Made by a program: the position numbers and the translations under genes
In this document: positions 22,039 through 34,199 of the stretch, piece after piece
Layout of the letters: every line of letters begins with the position of its first letter
Position numbering within the stretch: the first letter of the stretch is position 1
The notes under the pieces: generated by a model
What the model was told of the DNA's origin: nothing
Databases searched by the model: none
Seen by the model: the letters and a program-made list of their open reading frames with translations, nothing else
Assembly: GCF_954871325.1 (NCBI RefSeq)
Contig: NC_088779.1
Location: 14,014,846 to 14,078,845 of the forward strand
Length of the DNA: 64,000 nucleotides
Direction: 5' to 3'
From: Gordionus sp. m RMFG-2023
Taxonomy: Eukaryota; Nematomorpha; Gordioida; Chordodea; Parachordodidae

Positions 22039-23780
22039 CAGGGTTGCCAGATCTCACGATTTAGCCGTGATTCTCACGATTTCTTACCTAATTTTTCACT
22101 TACTCACGTTTTCTCACACTTCACGCTTTTCTCACGTTTTTTGAGTAAATTAAAATAATCAGCTTAATCTCACACTTTTTCTCACGTTTTTAAATTTTTT
22201 CAAAATATTTTAAAATATTTTTAAAAACAAATATAAAATTTTAAATTAATTTTATTTTAAAATATTTTAAAAAATTGTAGTATTTGTTAATGGTTCAACT
22301 AACCAATCATATATTTTTAAATTTATATTCATTTTTAATTTTTTTAACATAGTTTATAATGTTAAAATTAACGGGGGGGGGGGGGGGTGTATTATTTTTT
22401 TTTTTGTTATTTATTTATGTTATTTTTTATGATGTTTTTTCTTATCAATTTTTTATTTGTAAGTTATATTTTAGAGAATTTTGCATACAAATTTATTTTT
22501 TTTGTGGTAAAATATAGGAATTATTAATTCCGCATATTTAAGTTATATTTAGGAGAATTTTGCATACAAATTTAATTTTTTTTGTGGTAAAATATTTATA
22601 ATAATTTTTATAGGAGAATTTTGCCTACAAATTATATTTTTTATTTAATCTACAAATTTTTATTGACCCTACCTTTGAAGTTTAAGTGATTTTTAACCTT
22701 TTTAGTGAAGGGTTAAATCGAAATATAGTATTAAATGACGCAATTAAATATAGTATTCAAATTTATACACGATATATAGTATTAAATACTCAATTTTATT
22801 CATTGAATAAATATATTATTTATAAAATGAATGAAAATGTCAGAACGATTTAACAATTTACATTTTCTAAAATATCTATATTCAAGAAGATATTCATGAA
22901 TATTATCGTCATCCCCATGTCTTTTATAGTTTATTTTTAGATCCCGCCACAGCCTTTCGAATTTTTGGGTGTGGATGGATCTGTCATTAGGATCAACAAA
23001 ATTTCAAGAATGATTGACCCATTACCTACCCCCTCTCTCCCCCATATATAAACGATGCAGAATTAAGAATTTCTATATTTTTTTACCCTAATTCAACATT
23101 TTGTAGAAAAAATTTTCAAAATATCTTAAATAATTTATAGAAAAAACTTTTTTAAATATCTTAAACAAAAAATTAAATTTGTAGGCAAAATTTTCCTAAA
23201 AATCACTTAAACTTCAAACAATCATATGAATGCCCAAGAAAAATGGATGGATTTCCTCTCTAATAAAAATTCACCCTTGATATAGAGAAAATATGCGATT
23301 TTATATTTTCTATTCCACATTCAAATGCTTCAACCGAGAGAATATTCAGTTTAATGAATACTGCTTGGAGAAAAGAACGCAATCGATTATATTTATCAAC
23401 ATTGAAAGCGGAACTTATGGTAAAACAAAAATTTAATTATTCATGTAAAGAGTTCTCAGCCTATCTCCACAGTGCTGATGGGAAATCTTTATTACCTCTT
23501 TTAAAATCATCTGTAAAATATAATAATGAATATTATGCGATATTTATAACATGGAAAATTATACATTAGATTAGTAAATCAATAAAGAATTTGAATTTTC
23601 ATTGACTCAAAAAATTTTTAAATATAACATATTAACATAGATTAGTATGTTATATCAACATCCCCGGCCGAAGGCCAGGTAAAAGCGGGCCGAAGGCCCG
23701 CAAATTGGGGAGTATGGGGGGCGAAGCCCCCCATTAAACAAAAACTCACGTTTTTAAGTGAATAATATCTGGCAACCCTG
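22039..23780 (+). mobile_element. hAT transposon, CAGGGTTGCCAGAT family
   Basis: Inverted ends CAGGGTTGCCAGAT and ATCTGGCAACCCTG are flanked by GTTGGAGC (22031-22038) and GTTGGAGG (23781-23788), 7 of 8 matching. The left 150 bases hold about nine CTCACG/CTCACA words, likely transposase binding sites, with one ACTCACG near the right end. A C-terminal coding remnant lies at 23290-23569. At 23660-23735 there is a GC-rich cassette (CGGCCGAAGGCC, GGGCCGAAGGCCCG, GGGGGGCGAAGCCCCCC). Confidence 0.9.
23290..23569 (+). pseudogene. hAT transposase C-terminal dimerisation domain
   Basis: The plus frame reads KICDFIFSIPHSNASTERIF, SLMNTAWRKERNRLYLSTLK, then AELMVKQKFNYSCKEF. The IPHSNASTERIFS core and following MNxxWxxxRNRL are the hAT C-terminal signature of the group found in many invertebrate BED-type hATs. 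The frame is open across the whole block to the stop at 23567-23569. The upstream catalytic domain is not recognisable, and the element is too short for it. Confidence 0.88.
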
Positions 23781-23788
23781 GTTGGAGG

Positions 23789-24630
23789 TGATGATTGTAG
23801 AAGAAGATAACATAAAATATTTAATTTAATTTTGAAATTATAAACTATTTATTGTATTTATTTATTATTTTTGATTTAAAAATTAATAAGATTTGTAATC
23901 GGCGGAGAGGGGCACCTTGACAATTTATAAAATTTAATTTCACCTTGTCACAAATTTTACCAAAGTCTCTTCCAAACAAATTTTTATCATGAAATAAATC
24001 TTATAAATTTCATAAACTTAACGTGTAAAATATTAATAATTAGCCTACATTTTTAATTCCAAAAATTAATCCTTTCCTATTTTAATTCGTTTTAAAAACA
24101 GAGAATCCAATTAGGGAAAGGACTTTACATCAGGATTGACTAACCATGTTTAATAAAGATAAAATAAATTATTTTTATTAGCAGAACGAGATCAATAAAA
24201 AGAGCAGGTAAATAATTTTCTATATAATATATCTTTATATAATTTAAGGAATCAGTATTCCAATTTTATATTACTCTTTTATTAGCTATTTTATAGAATA
24301 GAATGTATTTTATATTAAATGATTTGATATCAACTATTTAAATAAATATATAAAATATTTCGAAAAAAAATAACTACTCAGACTCTCGCAAATAAAATCG
24401 TTTATTCTACTTTTTGCCCATCTTAGCATGCCTCAACATAAATTTTTTGGATCAATTTCATACCCCATCAGCAAATTTTATGATCGCTAAGAAAAAAAGG
24501 AATCGAGTTACTTTAACAATTCTCTTGAGGTTTCATTCCCACAATTCCTTTTTTAACTTAAAATATATTGTCAAATAATTTTTTTTATTATTTTAATATA
24601 AAATATAGAAAAATTTTCTATATTATATTA
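23789..24630. other. No feature seen
   Basis: AT-rich DNA without recognisable genes or repeats, apart from short homopolymer runs. Confidence 0.5.
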
Positions 24631-24637
24631 AATCTAA

Positions 24638-24862
24638 ATGAACAACGAAAAGTATTTAATTGATTGTAACAATTTGATAGAAAGGAAAGATTATAAAGTC
24701 AAAAATGATTTCATGGGCCCATCATTCTTGGCTTTTTTTAAATCTCCGACGCAAGCCGCAAAGATCGACCTAGGTTTTTTCAACCACTACCTAAATGGAT
24801 ATACTAAATCTAAGAATGGAATTTTTGTTACCAAACGATTTTTTGAAAAGGGCCATTTTTAA
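24638..24862 (+). CDS. Unrecognised 74-codon open frame
   Basis: It starts at an ATG with A at -3 (TCTAAATGAA) and has a clean stop. Content is mixed rather than low-complexity: EKYLIDCNNLIERKDY, FMGPSFLAFFKSPTQAAK, IDLGFFNHYLNGYTK. The run from GGGCCC at about 24716 to 24790 is less AT-rich than its neighbours. I see no signal peptide, membrane segment or known motif, and no flanking exon. It may be a remnant exon or chance; a hAT begins 54 bases downstream. Confidence 0.2.
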   Translation: MNNEKYLIDCNNLIERKDYKVKNDFMGPSFLAFFKSPTQAAKIDLGFFNHYLNGYTKSKNGIFVTKRFFEKGHF

Positions 24863-24915
24863 ATTCTCATTACAAATCCAAATATCATGACATAAGTCAA
24901 AAATTATATTATATA

Positions 24916-25512
24916 CAGGGACATGGAACGGAACTTCGAGTAAATTTATGAAACGGGAATTGAACCGGAACGTGTATTCCGGAATCTTGCTGGAACGGTC
25001 TCAAAAATTTCTAAAAATAGATAAATTTCTTATTTATTTCTAATAATAAAAAAAATAAAAAATTTTAATCTAACTAACAGGTGTATGTATTAAGTTCTTT
25101 TAATTTTTTCAATAAATAATCAATTCTATCAACTATAAAAAAAATTTAGATAAATCAAAAAATTTCCTATACTGGGAATCCAAAAAAATAAAAAAATCCA
25201 ATCCCATAAGAATTGGCTCATTCATATTAGCAACTCCATGTAGCCAGGTAAGTGTTGAACGTTGTTTTTGCACTCAAATTTATACTAACACCACAAAAAA
25301 TCAATATAAATGATAATCTTTAAGCTTCGATGTAATCATTTATTCATTTAATGATTAAATAAAGATTAATAAAAATGTGTAGATTTAAAAAAATATATTT
25401 AGTAGTTTTTCTAGGAAGATTTCGAAAGATCGGACGGAACCGGAAAGGAACAGTTTTTTGATTGGAACCGTAAAGGAACGGGAACGTAAAAATGCCTTGT
25501 TCCGGGTTCCTG
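24916..25512 (+). mobile_element. hAT relic, CAGGGACATGGAACGG ends, exact 8-bp duplication
   Basis: Flanked by ATTATATA at 24908-24915 and again at 25513-25520. Ends CAGGGACATGGAACGGAAC and GTTCCGGGTTCCTG are imperfect inverted repeats, with GGAACG words repeated inward on both sides. A plus-strand remnant near 25225-25310 reads ATPCSQVSVERCFCTQIYTN, the start of the hAT C-terminal domain. About 600 bp in all, so most of the transposase gene is deleted. Same family as 30372-30883. Confidence 0.88.
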
Positions 25513-25584
25513 ATTATATATGATCATTCTTAATTTTATCATATAATATAAAATATATGAAGAGTTAGAAAATCATGCAATTTA

Positions 25585-26350
25585 GTAAACACGGACCAGA
25601 ACGGACTTCGGTCCAAAAAAGATTGGTCCAGATAGTGGTCCTAAATAAATGGCCCTGTGGCGTACCTAATATAATTCTTGTTTTATCATTTTATTAAATG
25701 TAAAAGTATTTCTGTTAACATATAAAATTAAATATGAAATATAATAAATAAATTCTAATGCCTCTGTTTGTTGAACTGTAATCGATGGAATTAAAAAAGG
25801 TGACTTAATAATGGTAGATCTATTCTTTTTTTTCTATTATAATCCATTTTAATATTATTTTATTCATATGTTCAGTTTGATATTAATCTAATGGTATTGA
25901 AGAAAATGATGTGCACGTGAATGGCATATTAAATTCGAGTAAAATTAGATTTATAAGGTATTTTCATATAGTTTATTTAGATAAAAATTTGAAGTTTTCA
26001 GAGGTCAGCTTTAGCACCTAATAATTTTTATTTAGAATAAATACAATTTATTTTAAATCATTGTTGTCGACGAGCATTTAATTTGGTATTGCATTGCAAT
26101 GAACACAATTTTGTGCGTTTTATTGGGGCTATAAGTAAAATGCTTTTTTAACTTTCGTTTTCATAGTATATTGCAAAATAGAAATGAAGTAAAAGAGAAA
26201 AACACAAAATCTTAAGTAACACCCAAATTATATAAAATAAAAATATACACAAAAATTTGCTTAAATTATATGAATCGAATAGTAAGACAAACTTAAATAT
26301 TAATAAAAACCGGTCCGGGCTAGAAAAAGCTAAAAAACCGCGCCAGTCTA
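25585..26350. mobile_element. Possible element with GGACC-rich ends
   Basis: The left side (ACACGGACCAGAACGG, GATTGGTCCAGA, GGTCCTAAATAAATGG) and right side (ACCGGTCCGGGC, GCGCCAGTCTACGG, AGACCGGTTCCGC) have similar words in opposite orientation. No sharp terminus or target duplication was found. An 86-codon minus frame at its right end is composed of these words and is not credible. Confidence 0.3.
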
Positions 26351-27330
26351 CGGTCCTTAAATAAAAGACCGGTTCCGCTTCATTATTAGTCTTCAGAATA
26401 AAAAACACGTGGGTTCTTTATCTTTCATATCTGGGGGCTTGTTAGATTAGTTAAAGTCGTGCTTTCTACAATTTCAACAACACTGAGTCAAATTAATCGT
26501 AAAGATCATTCTTGGAACAAATAAAATATAATGTTTTGTATCAAATTTTTTCCTTTTAATCAAATGGCAATTTTATCCTCCTTAAAAAATACACCCCCCC
26601 CCCCTTCCATTTTTTATTTAGCCTAAATATTTTTTAGCAAAAAGGGAAAATGCAGAATAGATTCACAAAATTTTACAACATGCCCTTCTTTCCCCCTCTC
26701 CCTAAATCTCTTCCACACCTATTATATTAAAATAAATATTTTGCGTATTACGGTATAAATGTCTGCTATCATGATTAGGCAGTGCACCGTAGGAAGTTTA
26801 TCAGCTGTTTCGGGACTTACATCAGCGTTTTAGGTGTCATTAAGAATAAAATCAACCAAAATGGTTTATCTCTACGGTCCTCATTATACATATAATAGAT
26901 AAAAATATTAGGATTACGTGAATAGATTTTACATGCAAAGAACTTAATTAAAATATTATGGAGTAGTTGCTCTGGAAATTTGTTTCACAAAATTTTTCCC
27001 TTTTACCCCTTGCCATACCTCATAGATATTGAATTATTTTCAATAGCGCTGGTAATTCTACTAGATAAGGTCTAAAAAACCAGGACGAAGTTTGTTAGGC
27101 AGAATAATTTTCAGGAATATATCTTATGAATTTCACAAATAAAGTTGGTGTAAAGGACTAAAAGTGGTTTTTAATTAATATCTTTTGAATTAAAAGGGGA
27201 TGTTTACTTGACAAAACCTGTGAAAATGTGAAACTGTTAATATTATTACAATCAATAATTATTGAGTATTATTTTGTAAATATTTTATATTATATATAAT
27301 GTGTATTAATAATGATCTACATCTGGCTTA
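26351..27330. other. AT-rich interval with a C run; nothing recognised
   Basis: A run of 13 C near 26592-26604 and a block from 26640 to 27100 of more average composition. The latter shares its layout (TATTAAAATAAAT, TGTCTGCTATCATGAT, GTGCACCGT..) with 29880-30130 (TTGCCTGCTATCATGATAAT, GGTATCATTAAAAATAAC), so both are copies of an unnamed dispersed repeat. No coding content. Confidence 0.4.
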
Positions 27331-27339
27331 ATTTTTCAA

Positions 27340-27480
27340 GCCAGGGCATTTTTAAAAAAAATTTATCCCGCCCGGCCCGATTTTAAATATAAAATTTTTA
27401 AATTTATTTCGAAAAGCCAGGCCAAAATTTATGTAAAAATTATTTACCCAACCCAGAATTTATTTAAATAGAAAAATTCA
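27340..27480. repeat. GGCCGGGC-type block
   Basis: AGCCAGGGCATTTTT, CGCCCGGCCCGATTTT, AAAGCCAGGCC and ACCCAACCC words spaced by A/T runs, as in the CAGAGACCTGC family at 2632 and 58045. No termini. It lies just left of the hAT coding remnant and may be its flank or a separate insertion. Confidence 0.45.
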
Positions 27481-27724
27481 ATATTTATTTAATTGTATAA
27501 ATAATATTCTACAAATAAAAAGTATTGGCGCCTTGTTTCTTGCATATTCTTTTAAATATATCAATTTATTTGCTAAAATTGAATGATATTATATTTTAAA
27601 ATACAATCCATGTCCGATTTATTTAAAAAAAATTTTAAGTCTCCCTACTCTAATTTATTTTAACTTTACAAATCTATAATATTTAAGCCGGTTAATAAAA
27701 ACTCCAATACTAAATTAATTTGCA

Positions 27725-29015
27725 TCAATATATCAATATGTTAAATGCCAATTCATCAAGAATTTCGTTTGTCGTTGGAACCAAATCTCTGTGGATATTT
27801 AACAAAGTTAACCCATTTAGCCGAGATTCGGAAGTATAGTACTTCGTAAATATGTTTTCAACTCAAGTTGGAAATGGTCCTTTCATTCGTACATGTTGTA
27901 ATAGGCAAACATGCAAGAATATAATACAACTTCAAATATTAGGAAATTGAGCCAAGGTTTCCTTACACCGATTGAGCGCATCAATAGCATGCTCAGGTAA
28001 AATAGGTAATGTATTAAATATCTATACCACAATTCGAATTCACTGATTAAATTTATTTCAGTATCAATATCATAGGAATAAAATTTTGCTAAATATTTAA
28101 TTTTACCAATAGTGGCATTAGAAAACGAAGAAGGATCTTTGAGTAATAAAACTTGAAGATTGCTATAGACTTGTTTTTTATCTAAGATAAAAAAGTATCT
28201 AAGAATGGGTTGAAAATAGATATTTTATAATATTCTTCAGTTGAGCCAATATTTATTTTACATCTCAATAATTGCCTAGGTGCTAGACGAGGTTTAATTA
28301 GTGTTATATCATAAAATTTAACCTTCGATTCAATGTCTAGATAAATATTATGAAAATATTCATCTACATTCATTCTTATTGTATCTACCTGTTCATATAT
28401 ATTTTTCGACAAATCAATAACCTGAACCAAATCTAAATTTGGTTTTTGTAAATTTATACAAAGTAGTGAGCTATATGAAAATAATTTATTGATGCTACTA
28501 GCAGCAGTGATAAACTCTGATTGATCAATTGAATTCAATAATGATATCGTTCCTGACGACACATTACTTTTTTTCATGCTCAGCCTTATTTAACTTTTGT
28601 ATTTATATTTCTTCTGTTCTACAAAATGGAAGTAAAAATGAAAAAATTTAAAAAATAATAGATATTTATTAATAATTAAAATATTATTAAAAATACTTCT
28701 TAATTCTAACTCACTAATAATTTTGAATATAAAATAATTATATATTAATAAAATAAATTACCGTTTGATTTCAATCTTTGACTAAATATTTTTCCATTTT
28801 ATTAATATTTTTGAATAATGTTAATTTACTCACAAGGAAAGGAAATTTAAATAAAATTTATTTATAAAAAATAAGTTTTATGTTGGAAAATTGATATTCA
28901 GAGGGGGGGGGGGGGTAAAATTTTTATTACTTAAAGTTATATTTATGAAAACTGTCAAATTTGCTATGGGGGGGGGGTCATTACCCCTACCCCTTCCCCA
29001 TTGGTTACGCGCCTG
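27725..29015 (-). mobile_element. hAT transposon relic with readable transposase
   Basis: The coding remnant is on the minus strand. The right edge reads as CAGGCGCGTAACCAATGGGG on that strand, ending at 29015, preceded inward by G/C runs (28900-28985). The left terminus is not certain, so the span from 27725 is only the coding limit. It belongs to the same protein family as the element at 57602-59534. Confidence 0.75.
27750..28577 (-). pseudogene. hAT transposase, N-terminal RQ/EEYY block to C-terminus
   Basis: A 131-codon open stretch (28577-28182) has KPRLAPRQLLRCKINIGS, TEEYYKISIFNPFLDTFL. This matches the P..ARQ..R.N...S.EEYY....I.PFLD..L block of THAP12/P52rIPK-like hAT transposases. 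To the left, in shifting frames, follow KYLAKFYSYDIDTEINL and finally TSESRLNGLTLLNIHRDL, VPTTNEILDELAF near 27760-27860, the C-terminal dimerisation tail. Some 150-200 residues between are missing or unreadable. Start at 28577 is the first Met of the fragment, not a true gene start. Confidence 0.8.
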
Positions 29016-30371
29016 AAGGCAAGCTTCAGGTAACACTAATTCTGAAGCTTATGCAAAGCATTAAGTTGTACTTAATTAGTAGGGGAAACCGGAGTTATAT
29101 GAGAGGCACTTTGCTCTTTTGCGATTAAATTATATTTTCTCAGGTTACACAATTTGTATTATTTAATAACCTCTTCATTTGGCTACAAAAATACCGGGAC
29201 TTCCTAGTTTATATATACAGTTGTAACCATTTCAGATTAAATAAAAGTTATACTTTTAAATTTACCAAGAATCTGGATCTTGCGCATTTGGTGGACCCGT
29301 GTTTACTTTAATATCGAATTCGAATAATGTCTAAAAAAATCAACCAAAAAAAATAGAGGTGTTTGATAAATCAATTCCTCCATTATAGTATAAGAGGTCA
29401 AGGTGCATGTTAAAAAAAATAATCATCTCTTAACTTTGTATGAAGTTTTGGCATTCAGAGGAGAAATACAAGGCAATTTTAATTAAATGTAGCATAATAA
29501 TATTTCGCTAATCTTTATTATGAGCTAAGAAAAAAGAAACTAAATAATGGTGGAAATTCCTTAGTGTGGGAAAGGGGGGGGGGAGAATTACTAATTTTCC
29601 TGCTTCTCTTAGGGGACTATTTTTCAGGGGTTATTTTATTTCAGAGATATGGCGGAGGGGGTATTACTGGGCCCTAATCTAAACCAATGACAAAATTACT
29701 CCAATAAAAAGTTCTTATTCCCTCAATCCCCGTCCCTTTACCCCCGACCTCCGAATAATTTATTTTAGGAAAAAGGAAATCTTGATCATCAAAATAAGCT
29801 TAACTAAACCATACCATTTAGCTCCTTCCACCACCATTTCCTTCTACCTCGCTTCCATTTCTATATAATTCTAAACTTGCGGCATACCCTCTCTCCTGGT
29901 AGAATTGCCTGCTATCATGATAATAGGGAATTGGCTATGACTCATGTCATGAGCTGTTCTGTGATTTTATCATGGTATCATTAAAAATAACATCTCTAAA
30001 ATGGTTTCATTTCTAAAAGGATCATTACAAATAGATTTGATAAAAATATCCGGGTTCTGTATATTCCACAGGCAGACTCACCTAAATAATTTTGTGGGGT
30101 GGTAGTTGCCCTGGGAAATTCTTGCTTCATAAATTTATTAATAAATTTCTTAGCGTATAACCGCAGGAGTAGTGAGGTTAGCTTAGATAGCGCAATTTTT
30201 ATAGATAAACTAGAAACCCCTAGGCATTGAGAAATATCCTATAAATTTCATAAAATTTAAAAGATTATATTTCTCTCAAAACAACAATTATCAAATTAAA
30301 TAGTTGGCGAAAGGGATAAAAAATTGTTTTTGAATGTTACTTAACATATGGTAGATAGTATGCATAGAAAT
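29016..30371. other. AT-rich interval with G runs; nothing recognised
   Basis: A G run near 29572-29583 and a moderately GC-rich stretch (29570-29900) without open frames. Shares an unnamed repeat with 26.64-27.1 kb as noted there. No gene seen. Confidence 0.45.
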
Positions 30372-30883
30372 CAGGGAAATTAAACTGAAGCTCCGGATAT
30401 ATTCCTGGAACGAAACTTCATGAAAATTATGGAACGTGAAGAGAACTGGAACGTGAAAAGAACTGGAACGATGATCCAGGAATTGTTTTGGAACGTTCCA
30501 AAAAAATAATAAAAATTATATTTATTACATAATTATATATAATGGCTCATATTCGTTTTTATTTTAATTCCAGTTTGCTTCATATAACAAAAATTTTTTT
30601 AATCTTATTTGAAATAATTTTACTGAAAATTTCAAAAGATATTATTGTTACCAAGTTCATTTTGAAAGATATTTTTCGACACTCAAATTTATATTAACAC
30701 CTTAGCATAAATTTTAAATGATAATCTTTTAAATAATTTCTTAATTATTACTACTTATTGTAAAAATTAGAATGATATAAAATATTTTTAAAAACGTGTT
30801 CTAGAAGTTTCCAAAGCATAGAACGGAACATATTTTTGACCAGAAGGGAAATGGAACACAAAAACTCTTGTGCCAGATCCCTG
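30372..30883 (+). mobile_element. hAT relic, GGAACG-rich, related to 24916-25512
   Basis: The right end CCAGATCCCTG is clear; the left end CAGGGAAATTAAACTG is weaker. Flanks ATAGAAAT and GGAGAAAT match at 6 of 8. Repeated TGGAACG words occur at 30395-30500, as in the sister element. A coding trace near 30662-30715 reads FERYFSTLKFILTP, the hAT C-terminal core. About 510 bp, dead. Confidence 0.7.
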
Positions 30884-31014
30884 GGAGAAATACAACTTGT
30901 CCAAAATTTAGATATTTGACATTTCACCACACCGCAGTATAGCCCGTATCACCTGACTTAAGCTAAATCTTAAATCTTGGATTCTGTCTAAAAATCAAAT
31001 TATCGATATGTCCT

Positions 31015-31200
31015 CAAAAAGACAGGGCAAAAATACGTCCAGCAAAAAGACATCGGAAGAAATACCCCAATTTCGAAAAAAAATAGTGAATATCTTTAAC
31101 ATTATCCTCTAACAAATTTCTAACATTGGAATATTTTTATTCACTGTCATTTTGTCCGTGGGTATTTTCTTCATGGCACTTTTGTTCAATAAATTTCTAT
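31015..31200. repeat. Foldback repeat with GGCAAAAATAC / GTCATTTTGTCC arms
   Basis: The left arm GACAGGGCAAAAATACGTCC has an imperfect inverse in the right arm TGTCATTTTGTCCGTGGG. Similar arms appear at about 32725-32772, 41385-41535, 41810-41980, 45305-45362, 47040-47140 and 55600-55645. It is an old, diverged palindromic family with no coding capacity; exact termini were not resolved. Confidence 0.5.
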
Positions 31201-31265
31201 CCGAAATTCTTATCAAATAGACTTGTTGCATCTTTGAATTTGTGATATATAGGTAGGTTACTGTG

Positions 31266-31458
31266 TAGTTTGTTAAACGGCTCGATTTTTAATCGGCTAA
31301 CTCAATATTTTAGCCAAATAATGTTATGAAGTCTTGAGATTTCGTTAATAGATGTCCAAATTCTAACATCTATGAGCAAAATCTTCAGACTTGCGTAATA
31401 TTGTTGGCGAAAATATTGGGTTACCCGTTTATAAATATCTAGTCTTTTAACAACACTA
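31266..31458. mobile_element. Foldback MITE, TAGTGTTGTTAAA family, exact 8-bp duplication
   Basis: 193 bp from TAGTTTGTTAAACGGCTC to TTTTAACAACACTA, flanked by TTACTGTG at 31258-31265 and 31459-31466. This and the copy at 2350 fix the target duplication of the family at 8 bp. The arms are slightly shorter than in the other copies. Confidence 0.9.
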
Positions 31459-31466
31459 TTACTGTG

Positions 31467-32970
31467 AAATTGAAACAATTATAATAGATTTCTTGCACTC
31501 GAGCTATATCTATAAAAATAAGAATCGAATTGAATATTTGCATATTCTATTTTAAAATTGAATCGAATAATTGTATAATATTATTCGTTCAAATATAATC
31601 ATTTGAAATTCTTATTTGTAAGAATAATGAATTATTGTTGGATTTGATTCGTCTAATATTTTATTCCATTCGAAAATATTAAGTTCCTTAAAAATATTTT
31701 CAAATAAAAAAATAACATTTATAAAAAAGTGATTTACATATGTGTAAAAAACGTTAAAAAATAAATCCGCAAGGAACATGTAAATGTATGAATAATTTCA
31801 AATATTTATCAATTATTTCGAATATTCACGAAATAATTTCGAATACAAATAATATGATCAATTTTAAATTGAAAAAATATTTTTCGATATAATATACTTT
31901 CCATATTAGCATTCGATTCGGATATTCAAGGGTTATGCTGGAACGATTGTTTAATAATGTAATATATTATACAACTAGTGTGCTACTTGGAAAATAAATA
32001 ATGTCAAACGTAGATCTTATTTCCCATATTAATTAAAGCGTTTTTAGGAAAAATTTCGTCATTTTTCAATTTTTTTAAAATTATATTCAAAAATGAAATG
32101 TGCCTATAGTATTGTCGGTAATCTGTCAGACGTGTTCTCGAATAAAGACCCAGGCAAAGGTATTTAAAATGGCATAGGATAAAAATATCCAAATTTTCTT
32201 AATTTTTTAAATGTATACAAAAAAAGGGAAGTTTTAAAAATATTAATGATTTCTTCAACATATATGTTTTATTCTTCACTAAAATATAATTAATTAATGT
32301 TAATAGGCTGACGCTATGCATTTTACACAAATTTTTATAAAAATTTATGCACATATGGGAGTTATTGGGGAAATGTTTAAATATTGACTAAATGTATTGC
32401 CCCTCGATCACGGCAAAACCTACTTAATTTTATTAGATACTAAACCCACTATATTTGATAAACTTTAAAAGAAATTGACTACTTCGCGTGAACAGCGCGG
32501 TTCAAACTAAAGCCTAAGACCGAGCTCGGACCATGTTAGCGGTTAGCTTAGACCCTAAGCAGCAAAAATATATGTCATATTTACATTAGATGACGAAAAA
32601 TACTAATTTTATTATATCCCCAAACCCACTACATTCAGTAAAATCCAACAGATACTTAGAGCCGTGTAAAATATAATTTTTTTTAAAGAATTTCCCTTTC
32701 TAATTTTAAAAATTTATTAAAATTGGGCTATTTTTATCCTGGTTTTTGTCATGGACTTTTATGTCCGGGATTCAGTATTGTTTATTATAAAAGAAGTAGA
32801 AAAGAGAAGTTTTGAAAGCAATTTTTTCAAGATATCAATATAAAATATTATAAAGATCAAATTTTACCCTTGGGGGCCTTTGTTTGCCACTACCTGATAT
32901 TATAGCATTTAACCCTAATTCACGAATCTTATTATGTTTCAATAATTACCTAATATGGGTCTAAAAGACC
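31467..32970. other. AT-rich interval, no gene
   Basis: Contains an AATATTCGAAT-rich block at 31515-31920 and a foldback-arm copy at 32725-32772. A segment at 32465-32565 is less AT-rich (AGCGCGGTTCAAAC, GACCGAGCTCGGACC) but gives no readable protein. Confidence 0.4.
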
Positions 32971-33115
32971 TAGTGTTATAATGGCTCGATTAAGATTTTA
33001 GCCAAAATAATATTATATGTAAGCCTCGAGATTTGGTAAATAGATGTCTAAACCTTTCTGCCATATATAAGCGAAATCTCCAGGCTAACGTAAATTTTTT
33101 TGGCTAAAATCGACC
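32971..33115. repeat. Partial TAGTGTTGTTAAA MITE
   Basis: Starts TAGTGTTATAATGGCTCGA and shows the family interior (TTTTAGCCAAAATAATATTA, ATAGATGTCTAAACC). The right terminus is missing. Confidence 0.65.
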
Positions 33116-33835
33116 CATATTTCATTTATTAATTTTCAAGAAAATAATTAGATTTAAAGTTATCGCAAAACAAAATGTTTTATGCTTTTTAAATAGAAGG
33201 TTTTGGCATAGATTACGGGAAATTGTAATCATATGCCTGTCTTAAACCGGAAAACTTGATAATTGTGAATGAAATTTATTATAATCCATTGCCTTGCATG
33301 GTTATTTTCGATTATAAAAGGAATATCTCACTTCCAAGTTATGTAACTTTCGATATAGTTTAACCAAAATTACGCAATTTTTCAGATAGAATTAAGCCAA
33401 AATCATATCATGAAATTGGATTTGGAGCGTTTTTATAGCTAATCTCTTTTTAAATTATGAGAATTTGGTTTTATTTATTATTACAAAAAAGGCTCATAAG
33501 CTCTACCTATATTTTTTCCTGGCACCCATATCAGCAGTGTTTAGTCATAAAATTTGCGGCTTGGGCACGCTATTCTCTAAAAAAAATGGTAGGGGCACAA
33601 ATTTTTTTAATATATTTTTTAAATTTCATATAAAATACATAATCTATATTATTACACTTAGAAAGTTATATAAAATTAAAGTATATTGCCCAAAATATAT
33701 ATTTTGCATAAAAAATGAGGTAATTTTTTAGAATGTATTTTATAATTATATAAAAATAATGATATTACTGTAATATAATGCATAAAGAAAAATTGAAAAA
33801 AAATTACAATATTCGCATAGATTCAATATATTTAA
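33116..33835. other. AT-rich interval, nothing recognised
   Basis: An 88-codon plus frame (33465-33731) is Phe/Ile/Lys-rich and looks fortuitous. The end of the interval carries the dispersed GCATAAAAAATGAGG repeat also seen near 10.7 kb. Confidence 0.4.
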
Positions 33836-33988
33836 CAGATTTGTTAAAGGATCTAGATACTCTAGATATAAAAATGTGGTGTCTGTATATCTAGATAGAT
33901 TTTTGATTAAAATATCTGTATCTAGATATTATTTTAGACGATGTATCTGTATCTAGATTCAGTTAAAAAGTATCTTTTAACAACTCTG
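33836..33988. mobile_element. Miniature hAT element, CAGAGTTGTTAAA family
   Basis: 153 bp from CAGATTTGTTAAAGGATC to GTATCTTTTAACAACTCTG. The inside is made of TATCTAGATA words. Flanks ATATTTAA and AGATATAA match at 6 of 8. The terminus is that of the larger elements at 648 and 54688. Confidence 0.7.
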
Positions 33989-34199
33989 AGATATAATAAT
34001 ATTTATCCATATATTAAAAATTAGCTAACAAGTCACAGACCTATATACGATAGCCAAACAAGGAAACGTATGACTGAGAGGAGACAAATTATAATTATTG
34101 AAAATTAGGTTTAATCATAAGATTTGCAGGCAAATTCGTCAGAATGGAATTCATAAGGTGAAAACTGTCACATCGGGCTGTAATTGTGTTAATTTTAAA

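Noticed and set aside
28182-28577. Host THAP12/P52rIPK-like gene
   Set aside because: It resembles the hAT transposases from which that gene derives, is broken, and sits beside a hAT-style terminus and a sister element at 57.6 kb.
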